From: Candidatus Levybacteria bacterium RIFCSPHIGHO2_01_FULL_36_15
GTDB taxonomy: Bacteria > Patescibacteriota > Microgenomatia > Levybacterales > GWA1-39-11
Direction: 5' to 3'
DNA: 39,516 nucleotides
NCBI GenBank assembly: GCA_001782015.1
Contig: MFNJ01000007.1
Coordinates: 1-39,516, forward strand
Shown: positions 28,673 through 37,432 of the stretch, in pieces
Layout: the number at the start of each line of letters is the position of its first letter
Position numbering within the stretch: position 1 is the first letter of the stretch
Program-made: the position numbers and the translations under genes
Notes under the pieces: model-generated
Database searches by the model: none
Told to the model about the DNA's origin: nothing
Seen by the model: only the letters and a program-made list of their open reading frames with translations

Positions 28673-31367
28673 ACCCTCTACTTTAATACGGAAGAGACTG
28701 GTTTTTCGTTCAATTCTACTAAGGCGCGGATTTAAATTCTTCCTAAAAAAAAGTGTTGTATGCCGGAAAATAAATAATTTACCTGGTCCTTTTAGAGAAA
28801 TAATCTCTGTTTTATTCTTAATGCTTATTGTTTTAATACTTTATGGTTTTTTATTCCGAATAAATCCGACTGCATTTGGTGATGCATTGAGATACCATGG
28901 TTATCAGACCTACATTATTAGATACTCATTACTGCATTATGGTCAATTTGCCCTGTGGGATCAGTTTCTTTCCTCGGGGATGTCTTGGATTAGCCATCCA
29001 GGAGGTCCTTTATTCTATCCAATAACATGGTTAGTGATAACATTGTTTGAAAATCCGGTTTTGGGAACAAAAGCCTTAATGTTGTTCCATGCATTTACTG
29101 CAGCATTGTCAATGTATCTATTATTGAGAATATTGAATTTAAATAGATTTATTAGTATTTTGGTTGCTATTCCGTATATCGCTAACGAATATGGATATAT
29201 TGTAACAATTAATGGTTGGTTTGAGGAATTATACGGATTTACCTTAATTCCTTTAAGTGTAGCTTTGTTGCTGTTAGCGCTAAAAGAAAAAAAGTATATA
29301 TTTTCAGTATTAGCAGGGATTGTAATGTCGTTGCATTTCTTAGCGTCTACCTATTTTGTTTTTCATTATAACTTGATCATTTTAATTTGGTTGATTGCGG
29401 TCACCATACTGTTTAACGCTAAAGAGGCAAGAAAAAATATTTATAAATTAAAACAACAGGTAAAAACTATAATCTTATTGGTTTTAACAATGGCGGTTGT
29501 TTTATTAGGGATGTCTGCTGTAAAATTATTTCCTTTACTTGAATTCCGGAATTTATCCGTCAGAGAAAAGGTTCCTTTATCAGTAATAGAGCATCCTTCC
29601 AATGTTTTACCATTTTCTTATCTTTTTGATAGGATTAGGGGCTATATACATCCAACTGCGGTAGATTCAAATACCATTGAAGGTCTTTTTATGCGGTTAG
29701 GTAATTTATTTGCTTTTATGTTAATTATTTTAGCCTTTATATACGGGATTTCAAAAAGATCAAAGAAATATATTCTTTTTTCCAGTCTTTTAATAATTGG
29801 TTTATGGGGTTTTCTTGCAAATCGTATCCCTATTGATTTTTACGCTTTAATGTATTATTTACTTCTTGGTTTTAATTCTAACCAATTTCCTTTCCGATTC
29901 TTAATTGTTATAAATTTTGCGTATTTTATGTGTTTAGCATTGGGTTTAAATCTGATTACATATATAAATAAAAACAAACTATTAAGATTAGGAGGGTATT
30001 TTTTCGGAATTATTATTGCAGTATCAGCTTTGTTGTTTTCAATATATAAATTTGATTCTTTTGATTTTCCTGACTATAAGGATCCAAGATTAGAATTAGA
30101 GAAAAATAATAAATTAGTAGTTATAAAAAATGATGACCTAAGACAGCTTCCCGTAATTCAAAATATTAATACTAATAACTATCTTGTAATTTTATCAAAA
30201 ATTCTAAAAACTTATAAACCTGAAGGGAGATTATACTCTACAGTTCTCTCAGAAGGGGCAATTACTTCAATAGATGTGCTAAGAGGTGAATTAACCACAG
30301 TTCATCATTCGTATGAAGCCATTATTCCTACGTATCAATTTGGAATTCTTAAATCAGGTACTATTAATGATGAAATATTACTTACTAAAAAAAGATATAA
30401 AATTTTTAGCGTTCTTAATACAAGATTTCAATATCAGGAAAATAAATTCTCAGAATTCAAAGGATGTCCTAAACTGGAGCTGATAGATAAAAATGATAGT
30501 AATTTAACACCTCAACTAAAAAATGAGGTTTGCACTTTTCTGGAAAATCGTATTGCACCAATATTTAAAGCATCGGATAAGGGAATTTACTACGATCGCA
30601 ATGTTCTTTCAAAATTTACTCTTTTAAATGGTGCCATACTTTTAATTTCCGACAACCGTTTCAATGATTATTCAGGCTTTATCGCCAAGCAGATTTTGTT
30701 TCATCCTGATTTTGATGAACAAAGGGTTTCTGTTTTTTCCGGCCCCAGCCCAAACTTTAATGATTATTTACTTGAAGAATTGCAACATTTTCAGGCAATT
30801 ATTATTGTTAATCCAAAAATATCTGACCAAATTAAAGCTAAAGAATTATTGGAAAAGTATCAGAAATCAGGTGGAAAAGTTTTAATACTAACTGGTAAGT
30901 TTAATCAGTATGATAATCTTCAAATGAGATCTTCCTCAATTTATACCAATAAACCTGCATGGATTTATACTTCTGAAGAGGAAAAAAAAGTATCAAGTTT
31001 ACTGACTTTGCTTAAGTTAAGCGGAGATAAACTAGGGTATGTTAAGGTGCAAAAATTTACTCCAGAAGAATCAATATTTTCAGTAAAGACAACAAAAGAT
31101 AAAACAGTTTTTCAATTCAGTGATTCATTTTATCCTGGCTGGAAAGCAACAATTGATAACAAAGAAACACCTCTCTATATGGCAGATGGTCTTGTTAAGG
31201 GTATTATTATACCCAAAAGCGGAATTCATACTGTTAGATTTTTCTATGATCCTTCCTCATTTAAAATCGGCGCGGCTATTACTCTTATAACAATTGGAAT
31301 ATTGCTGTCTACTTTAATTTTCAGATCGCAGATAAGTAAAAGTAAATTATTGAGAAAAGTATTATAA
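28656..31367 (+). CDS. Large YfhO-like polytopic membrane protein (putative GT-C)
   Basis: 903 aa; many TM helices; C-terminal FSDSFYPGWKATIDNKETPLYMADGLVKGIIIPKSGIHTVRFFYDP domain followed by a TM helix, typical of YfhO-like proteins. Confidence 0.75.
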   Translation: MRKNHKPSTLIRKRLVFRSILLRRGFKFFLKKSVVCRKINNLPGPFREIISVLFLMLIVLILYGFLFRINPTAFGDALRYHGYQTYIIRYSLLHYGQFALWDQFLSSGMSWISHPGGPLFYPITWLVITLFENPVLGTKALMLFHAFTAALSMYLLLRILNLNRFISILVAIPYIANEYGYIVTINGWFEELYGFTLIPLSVALLLLALKEKKYIFSVLAGIVMSLHFLASTYFVFHYNLIILIWLIAVTILFNAKEARKNIYKLKQQVKTIILLVLTMAVVLLGMSAVKLFPLLEFRNLSVREKVPLSVIEHPSNVLPFSYLFDRIRGYIHPTAVDSNTIEGLFMRLGNLFAFMLIILAFIYGISKRSKKYILFSSLLIIGLWGFLANRIPIDFYALMYYLLLGFNSNQFPFRFLIVINFAYFMCLALGLNLITYINKNKLLRLGGYFFGIIIAVSALLFSIYKFDSFDFPDYKDPRLELEKNNKLVVIKNDDLRQLPVIQNINTNNYLVILSKILKTYKPEGRLYSTVLSEGAITSIDVLRGELTTVHHSYEAIIPTYQFGILKSGTINDEILLTKKRYKIFSVLNTRFQYQENKFSEFKGCPKLELIDKNDSNLTPQLKNEVCTFLENRIAPIFKASDKGIYYDRNVLSKFTLLNGAILLISDNRFNDYSGFIAKQILFHPDFDEQRVSVFSGPSPNFNDYLLEELQHFQAIIIVNPKISDQIKAKELLEKYQKSGGKVLILTGKFNQYDNLQMRSSSIYTNKPAWIYTSEEEKKVSSLLTLLKLSGDKLGYVKVQKFTPEESIFSVKTTKDKTVFQFSDSFYPGWKATIDNKETPLYMADGLVKGIIIPKSGIHTVRFFYDPSSFKIGAAITLITIGILLSTLIFRSQISKSKLLRKVL

Positions 31368-31934
31368 CTCATTCAGATCTTCCGAGCTATAGAGATTGTT
31401 TAATTCTTGCAGATTAACCTGGGAAAAGTACATAACGTTTTTGAATGTTTTTTTATCTTTTTCATCAACTTTTTTAATGATATTTTCCAGTATTTCTTGG
31501 TGCTTTAATGCTGCGTTTTTTAATTTTGTGAATTTATCCTTTTTAGGTTTCGCGTTTAACGTTTTATATTCTCTCACTAGCTTGGTGTAGTTATCTTCCC
31601 CTTTCAATGCCGTATCTTTGGCAAGATCTATTTTGTTTTTCTCAATAAGCATGGAGGTTGCTAATATTTGCTTATCTACTTGAAGTAAATAGAAATCTAT
31701 TCTTTTTGAAGGATCATTAGTAAGTTTTTCTGAAATTTTATCTCTCAATACTTTTAATTTATAAAGAGGATTGTCAGGTAAGATTCCAGGGTACGCAAGA
31801 TTGTATTGTATAGGTTTTGGTGTTGGGGAAGGAGTAATTGTTACTTCCGGTGACGGAGATTGGGCTGATACTTGTTGCAAGTTAAAACTCAAAAATATAA
31901 ACAGGATATTAATAATAACTATTGCTTTCTTCAT
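31362..31934 (-). CDS. Secreted DUF5667-like protein with Ser/Pro/Thr linker
   Basis: Signal peptide MKKAIVIINILFIFLSFNLQQVSAQ; linker SPSPEVTITPSPTPKP; PGILPDNPLYKLKVLRDKISEKLTNDPSKR motif. Confidence 0.7.
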   Translation of the reverse strand: MKKAIVIINILFIFLSFNLQQVSAQSPSPEVTITPSPTPKPIQYNLAYPGILPDNPLYKLKVLRDKISEKLTNDPSKRIDFYLLQVDKQILATSMLIEKNKIDLAKDTALKGEDNYTKLVREYKTLNAKPKKDKFTKLKNAALKHQEILENIIKKVDEKDKKTFKNVMYFSQVNLQELNNLYSSEDLNEL

Positions 31935-32011
31935 GTAACTTACATTATATATATTTTTTTGGGTTATGCAATATTTAGTCTTATATTTATATTATAATAC
32001 AATTAACTTAC

Positions 32012-33940
32012 ATGAACAATATGTTTTTGATAGGTGGAGACTGGAGGTATTTCTGGCCTGAAAATATTGGAAATTTTGCCCATTTACCATCTGCTTGGGA
32101 TTCAATTTTGAATACGGGCGTAGGAGAAGCAGCAACAGGAACACTTTGGATAACAAGTTATTTGAATCTTACGGCTTTTTTCAGCAAGCTTGGAATATCA
32201 TGGGATTTGACTGGATTGATTTTTTGGATTGTACCAAGTGTAATTTTTTCTTTTTTAGGTGCAAATTACTTATTTAAAATAATTTTTCCTTTAAAACCAA
32301 AGCTAGGAATACTTTCCGGATTTATATATTTGTTTAATACATATTTTTTAATGATTATAAGCGGAGGGCAAATGGGAGTAGCTCTTTCATTTTCACTTGC
32401 TCCGCTTGTTCTTGCAAGATTTATATGCAACGCAAAAGCTCCAAGCTTTAAGAATTCGCTGATTTTTGGTTTATTATTATCTGCGCAATTATTATTTGAT
32501 CCAAGACTCACTTATATAACTTTACTTGCTTTGTTTATTTTTTGTGTATTCAATATTTCCCGATCGGCTTTATTCGGAAAAAATATTTTAATGACCGCAC
32601 TCATTCCGTCAATAGTTTTATTCCTGCTTCATTCATATTGGATTATTCCACTTTTTATCACCAAAACTTTTGTGTCATTCGGAGGCGCTATGGGAGGAGC
32701 TGATTTTTTAAGCTTTGCAAAATTTGAAAATACTATTTCCTTGCTTCATCCAAACTGGCCAGAAAATATTTTTGGAAAGGTATACTTCATGAAACCGGAG
32801 TTTCTTATGATACCAATCATTGCATATTCCTCTTTGTTTTTTATAAATAAAAGGGATGATAAAACGAAAACTTCAATAATTTTTTTATCGTTTCTTGGCC
32901 TGTTTGGTTCATTTCTTGCAAAAGGTAATCAGGAACCACTGGGCGGAATATATTTGTATTTATTCAATCATTTTCCTGGTTTTTTCCTTTTTAGAGATCC
33001 AACAAAATGGTATCTTCTAGTTGCTCTTAGCTATTCCGTCCTTGTACCTTTTGCTATTTATGAGTTAAGCCAGGCAGTTGGCAAATATTCCGTGACTTAT
33101 TTAAATAAAAATGTTTTGCAAAAAACAATAGTTGGAATTTTTATTTTCTTTTTTATATTTACACTTAGAGATATAAGCAATATATATTGGAGAATTAAAC
33201 CAAAAGTAATTGACAAAGAGTATAGTATGCTTAGAGATTTGCTGGTAAAAGACCAATCATTCTCCAGGACTTTTTGGGTTCCCCAATGGCAAAGATTCGG
33301 GTATTTCTCAAATACTCATCCGGCAGTAGGAAGAGGAGAGCTCTTAAATACACTGGATGCTAACCTGATTACCAAGATGTTAGACCAGCCCCAGACGGAA
33401 AAATTATTAAAATTGATGTCTGTAAAATATATAATTGTGCCTTACGATTCAGAAGGTGAAATATTTCTCAAAGACCGAAAATATAACAAAAAATCTTATG
33501 AAAATACAATAACAAATCTGGATAAGATATCGTGGTTAAAAAAGATGAAGGGATTCAATAAATTAGCAGTGTATGAAATACCCACTTTCTACAACCATTT
33601 CTGGATTTTGTCGGACGGAAGGTTTGTAAATAATCTGCATGATCAGCAAACAAGTGAAGCTCATTATACAGTGGCGGCATCCAATGTTAAAAAAGGTGAT
33701 ATTTTGGTTTTTTCAGAAAATTTCAACAACGGATGGTATGCAAAAATTGGTAAAAACATATTACAATCTTCTCCTTATGAAAAAACATTAAACAGCTTTG
33801 TTATGCCTGAAAACGGAAGCTATAAGATTGAAATCTATTATCATCCTCAAAAATTAGTTAACATGGGGTTGGTGATTAGTACTTCAACGCTGCTTGGTAT
33901 GATTTTTATTCTTTTGTACTTTAGCCGCAGAAAAATATGA
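32012..33940 (+). CDS. YfhO-like polytopic membrane protein (putative GT-C)
   Basis: 642 aa; GDWRYFWPENI early acidic loop, many TM helices, C-terminal FSENFNNGWYAKIGKNILQSSPYEKTLNSFVMPENGSYKIEIYYHPQ plus TM helix. Confidence 0.7.
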   Translation: MNNMFLIGGDWRYFWPENIGNFAHLPSAWDSILNTGVGEAATGTLWITSYLNLTAFFSKLGISWDLTGLIFWIVPSVIFSFLGANYLFKIIFPLKPKLGILSGFIYLFNTYFLMIISGGQMGVALSFSLAPLVLARFICNAKAPSFKNSLIFGLLLSAQLLFDPRLTYITLLALFIFCVFNISRSALFGKNILMTALIPSIVLFLLHSYWIIPLFITKTFVSFGGAMGGADFLSFAKFENTISLLHPNWPENIFGKVYFMKPEFLMIPIIAYSSLFFINKRDDKTKTSIIFLSFLGLFGSFLAKGNQEPLGGIYLYLFNHFPGFFLFRDPTKWYLLVALSYSVLVPFAIYELSQAVGKYSVTYLNKNVLQKTIVGIFIFFFIFTLRDISNIYWRIKPKVIDKEYSMLRDLLVKDQSFSRTFWVPQWQRFGYFSNTHPAVGRGELLNTLDANLITKMLDQPQTEKLLKLMSVKYIIVPYDSEGEIFLKDRKYNKKSYENTITNLDKISWLKKMKGFNKLAVYEIPTFYNHFWILSDGRFVNNLHDQQTSEAHYTVAASNVKKGDILVFSENFNNGWYAKIGKNILQSSPYEKTLNSFVMPENGSYKIEIYYHPQKLVNMGLVISTSTLLGMIFILLYFSRRKI

Positions 33941-34155
33941 AAATACAAGACGTAATATTATTGATAATCTTTATTTATCTTTTATATAAACATAATTCCA
34001 GACAATTTATCTTGTTGGGAATTCTGTGTTTCCTTGCCTCCATTCCTCTTTTTTATTTTTGGGTTTTTTTTACCGCTCAAAGGCTTATTTATTTCGGCTC
34101 ATTTTTTCTGTTGTGCGGTATAATATCTTATTTTGTACAATCAAAAAATAAATAA
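33937..34155 (+). CDS. Small hydrophobic membrane protein, ATGA-coupled to the upstream YfhO-like gene
   Basis: 72 aa, about three hydrophobic segments; start overlaps the upstream stop. Confidence 0.55.
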   Translation: MKIQDVILLIIFIYLLYKHNSRQFILLGILCFLASIPLFYFWVFFTAQRLIYFGSFFLLCGIISYFVQSKNK

Positions 34156-34174
34156 CTCGTACTTCCATTAATAT

Positions 34175-34203
34175 TTGATAGTTGGTTTGTTCCATAGTAG
34201 AAT
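34175..34203 (+). promoter_or_regulatory. Strong sigma70-type promoter positioned for leaderless transcription of 34210
   Basis: TTGATA (34175-34180), 17 bp spacer, TAGAAT (34198-34203); ATG starts 7 nt after the -10. Confidence 0.55.
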
Positions 34204-34209
34204 TTATAT

Positions 34210-34752
34210 ATGAGAATTGGAATTGATATAAGTCAGGCTTCTTATGAAGGCTCCGGCGTTTCAAACTTCATATTAAATCTTGTGAGATCTATGATCCGGC
34301 AGGATAAATCAAACGAGTATGTTTTGTTTTTTTCTTCTTTACGGGGAAGAGTAAATAAGACTTTAAGCCGGGATTTAAAAGATTTAGGGAGTCCTAGGGT
34401 AAAATTAGTATCTTATCCTTTTCCTCCGTCTGTTCTTGACTTATTTTGGAATAAATTACACATTCTTCCGCTGGAATTTTTTGTAGGTGATGTGGATATT
34501 TTTCTGACATCGGACTGGACTGAGCCACCCAGTATAAAAGCAAAAAAAATTACAATATTATATGATTTGATAATCTATAAAAATCCTGAAGAAACAGACA
34601 AAAAAATTATTCAAACACAAAAAAGAAGGCTTAAATGGGTAAAAAAAGAATCCAAATTGGTAATTTGTATCTCAGAATCAACTAAAGAAGACGCTAAGAA
34701 AATTCTGGGAATAGAAAATGAAAGATTGAGAGTTGTTTACCCTGGTATTTAA
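34210..34752 (+). pseudogene. GT4-like glycosyltransferase reduced to its N-terminal domain (truncated gene or standalone domain)
   Basis: 180 aa; MRIGIDISQASYEGSGVSNFILNLVRSM ... ICISESTKEDAKKILGIENERLRVVYPGI, then TAA. No C-terminal donor-binding domain follows. Confidence 0.6.
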
Positions 34753-34757
34753 ATGAT

Positions 34758-35900
34758 ATGAATATAGGAATTGATGGTAACGAAGCAAATATAGACAGGA
34801 AGGTAGGTATAGGGGAATATGCTTTCGAATTGCTGATACAATTCTCAAACTCAAAACTCAAAACTCAAAACTCAAAATTTGTTGTATACTTAAAAAATAA
34901 AGCTAGGCAAGATTTACCAAAAGAGAATCAAAATTGGCAATATAGAGTTATCGGTCCGAAAAGGTTTTGGACGCAATTTGCTTTGCCGGTAGATCTTTAT
35001 TTTCATAAAGAGCGTCCGGATGTATTTTTCAGCCCGACTCATTACGCCCCTCGCTTTTCACCTATACCCACCATTATTTCAATCATGGATCTTTCTTATA
35101 TACATTATCCATATATGTTTAAAAAAAGCGATCTATATCAGCTCAAAAACTGGACTTTATATTCTGTACAAAAATCAAAAAAAATTATTACAATAAGCAA
35201 AAGTAGCAAAAATGATATAATTGGTTATTATAAGTTAGATAACGATAAGGTAGTTGTGGTTTATCCCGGAATAAAAGAAAAAGGAATAAATTTACAAGCA
35301 AAAAGCATGGACAATAGTAAAAAGCTCAGGGCAAAATACAACATTCGCGGCAAATACATACTTTTTGTGGGGACTTTGCAACCAAGAAAAAATATTGTAA
35401 GACTTATAGAAGCTTTTGGGAAAATCTTAAGTGAGTTTTCAAATTCAAAAGAAAAAGAATTAGAATTAATAATAGTAGGTAAAAAGGGATGGTTTTATCA
35501 GGATATTTTAAATGCCCCTCAAAAAAACAACATTGAAAAAAACGTTAAATTTTTGGACTTTGTAGAAAATGAAGAATTACCTGCTTTGTATAAAGAAGCT
35601 GTGTGTTTTGTTCTTCCCAGCTTATATGAAGGTTTCGGATTACCTGTTCTTGAGGCCATGCAATTCGGATGCCCGGTTCTTGCAAGTAATATATCGAGCC
35701 TGCCTGAAGCAGGAGCAGATGCGGCTGTTTATTTTGACCCCTACAATGTGAATGATATAGCGGATAAATTAAAAAAGGTCATAGAAAACGAGGAATTAAG
35801 GAAAGAAATGAGAGAAAAAGGTTTCAGGCAAATTAAAAAGTTCAGTTGGGAAAAAGCAGCGACTGAAACTCTTGATATTATTAAAAAAGTAGCTGGGTGA
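34758..35900 (+). CDS. GT4 family glycosyltransferase
   Basis: MNIGIDGNEANIDRKVGIGEYAF, VVVVYPGI, ILFVGTLQPRKNIVRLIEAF, LPSLYEGFGLPVLEAMQFGCPVLASNISSLPEAGADAAVYFDP. Confidence 0.9.
   Translation: MNIGIDGNEANIDRKVGIGEYAFELLIQFSNSKLKTQNSKFVVYLKNKARQDLPKENQNWQYRVIGPKRFWTQFALPVDLYFHKERPDVFFSPTHYAPRFSPIPTIISIMDLSYIHYPYMFKKSDLYQLKNWTLYSVQKSKKIITISKSSKNDIIGYYKLDNDKVVVVYPGIKEKGINLQAKSMDNSKKLRAKYNIRGKYILFVGTLQPRKNIVRLIEAFGKILSEFSNSKEKELELIIVGKKGWFYQDILNAPQKNNIEKNVKFLDFVENEELPALYKEAVCFVLPSLYEGFGLPVLEAMQFGCPVLASNISSLPEAGADAAVYFDPYNVNDIADKLKKVIENEELRKEMREKGFRQIKKFSWEKAATETLDIIKKVAG
34844..34877 (+). repeat. 7-bp tandem repeat CTCAAAA (4 perfect copies plus one 6-bp copy) inside a GT4 coding sequence
   Basis: ctcaaa ctcaaaa ctcaaaa ctcaaaa ctcaaaa read directly from the sequence; encodes within NSKLKTQNSK. 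Confidence 0.9.
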
Positions 35901-35908
35901 AATAAATT

Positions 35909-36490
35909 ATGGAAAAAAACATTAACAGTAAGAAGCTAGTGCAAAGAATGTTATTTAGACTTTATACAATTCTTCTGGAAGTGGAGTTGTTTTTCTTGCG
36001 CCTGATTGGCTTACTTCCTTTCCATTGTTTGAGAAGATTTTTTTACCGGACTTCTGGCATGAAGATAGGAAAGGGGTCAACCATACATATGTATGCCAGT
36101 TTTTACAATCCAAGCAACATAAAAATTGGAGAAGACACAATAATAGGGGAGAAAGCTGTTTTGGACGGAAGAGATAAACTTTTAATAGAAAATCATGTGG
36201 ATATAGCCTCGGAGGTTATGATATATAACTCGGAACACGATATAAACGATAAGAATTTTGCAGCAACTTTTGAACCGGTTATAATAGAGGACTACGTTTT
36301 CATAGGGCCAAGATCCATAATTTTGCCGGGAGTGAAAATCAAAAAAGGAGCAGTTATAGGCGCGGGAGCAGTTGTAACTCGAGACGTAGAAGAATTTTCT
36401 ATAGTAGGAGGTGTGCCTGCAAAAGTAATAGGAGAAAGAAGTCTTAAGGATCCCAGTTATAAACTTGGTAGAGCCGCCTGGTTCAGATGA
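35909..36490 (+). CDS. Left-handed beta-helix acyltransferase (LbH/maltose-acetyltransferase-like)
   Basis: IKIGEDTIIGEKAVLDGRDKLLIENHVDIASEVMIYNSEHD, PVIIEDYVFIGPRSIILPGVKIKKGAVIGAGAVVTRDV, GVPAKVIGER. Confidence 0.87.
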   Translation: MEKNINSKKLVQRMLFRLYTILLEVELFFLRLIGLLPFHCLRRFFYRTSGMKIGKGSTIHMYASFYNPSNIKIGEDTIIGEKAVLDGRDKLLIENHVDIASEVMIYNSEHDINDKNFAATFEPVIIEDYVFIGPRSIILPGVKIKKGAVIGAGAVVTRDVEEFSIVGGVPAKVIGERSLKDPSYKLGRAAWFR

Positions 36491-36526
36491 TATGTTTAAT
36501 TACGGTATTATTCTCTTATATCTTAC

Positions 36527-37432
36527 ATGGTGAAACTTTCTATTATTATTCTTACCTACAATTCTTCCCACTATATTAAAGAATGTGTTGCAAGTATTTT
36601 TTCTTTTTACTCGCGGGAAATGGAAAAAGGAGAATTTGAACTTATTATCTTTGACAACGCTTCTTCTGATGACACAATTGAGATTCTTAAAAACATTAAA
36701 GATGACTATAGGGATGTTAAAGTATTCAGAAATGAAAAAAATCTAGGTTTTGCCGGAGGCATGAATAAAGCAGTCTTGCATTCTAACGGAAAGTTAATTT
36801 TATTTATTAATTCCGATACGGTTGTAAATGACAGAAATATTATTAGAATGGTTAATTTAATGGAAATGGATGAAAAAATTGGAGTTTTGGGCGGTCAAAT
36901 GTTAGATAGTAAGGGTATAAAGGAATTATCCGCGGGTAGATTTTATAACTTGATGAATGTTTTTCTTCTTGCTGTGGGATTTGAAAGAATAGCAAATGTT
37001 AGATTTTCTCCGGAAAAGAATGAAGATGTAGATTTTGTAAGCGGGGGATTTATGATGGTTAGAAAAGATGTATTTATAAGCGTGGGTGAATTTGATGAGA
37101 ATTTTTTTATGTATGTTGAAGATATGGAACTATGTTTTAATATTAAAAAAAGCGGTTTTAAAATTATGTTTTATCCTTATGCCAAGATTAAGCATCATAA
37201 GCACGGAAGCAGCAGTAGAAGTTTTGCAGTTGTAAATATATACAAAGGCATTTTGTATTTTTATAGAAAACATAAGAGCAGGAGATCTTATTTTATGGTA
37301 AAATCTTTACTTGAGGTCAAAGCTTCAGTAGCAATTTTTATTGGAATAATTACTCAAAATGATTACCTTAAGCAAACGTATAGAAGAAGTCTTGAGGTTT
37401 TAAAACATGAAAGTTTTAAAGTGGGTCTCTGA
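36527..37432 (+). CDS. GT2 family glycosyltransferase
   Basis: LSIIILTYNSSHYIKECVASI, IFDNASSDDTIEIL, NLGFAGGMNKAV, FINSDTVV, FMYVEDMELCF. Confidence 0.88.
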   Translation: MVKLSIIILTYNSSHYIKECVASIFSFYSREMEKGEFELIIFDNASSDDTIEILKNIKDDYRDVKVFRNEKNLGFAGGMNKAVLHSNGKLILFINSDTVVNDRNIIRMVNLMEMDEKIGVLGGQMLDSKGIKELSAGRFYNLMNVFLLAVGFERIANVRFSPEKNEDVDFVSGGFMMVRKDVFISVGEFDENFFMYVEDMELCFNIKKSGFKIMFYPYAKIKHHKHGSSSRSFAVVNIYKGILYFYRKHKSRRSYFMVKSLLEVKASVAIFIGIITQNDYLKQTYRRSLEVLKHESFKVGL

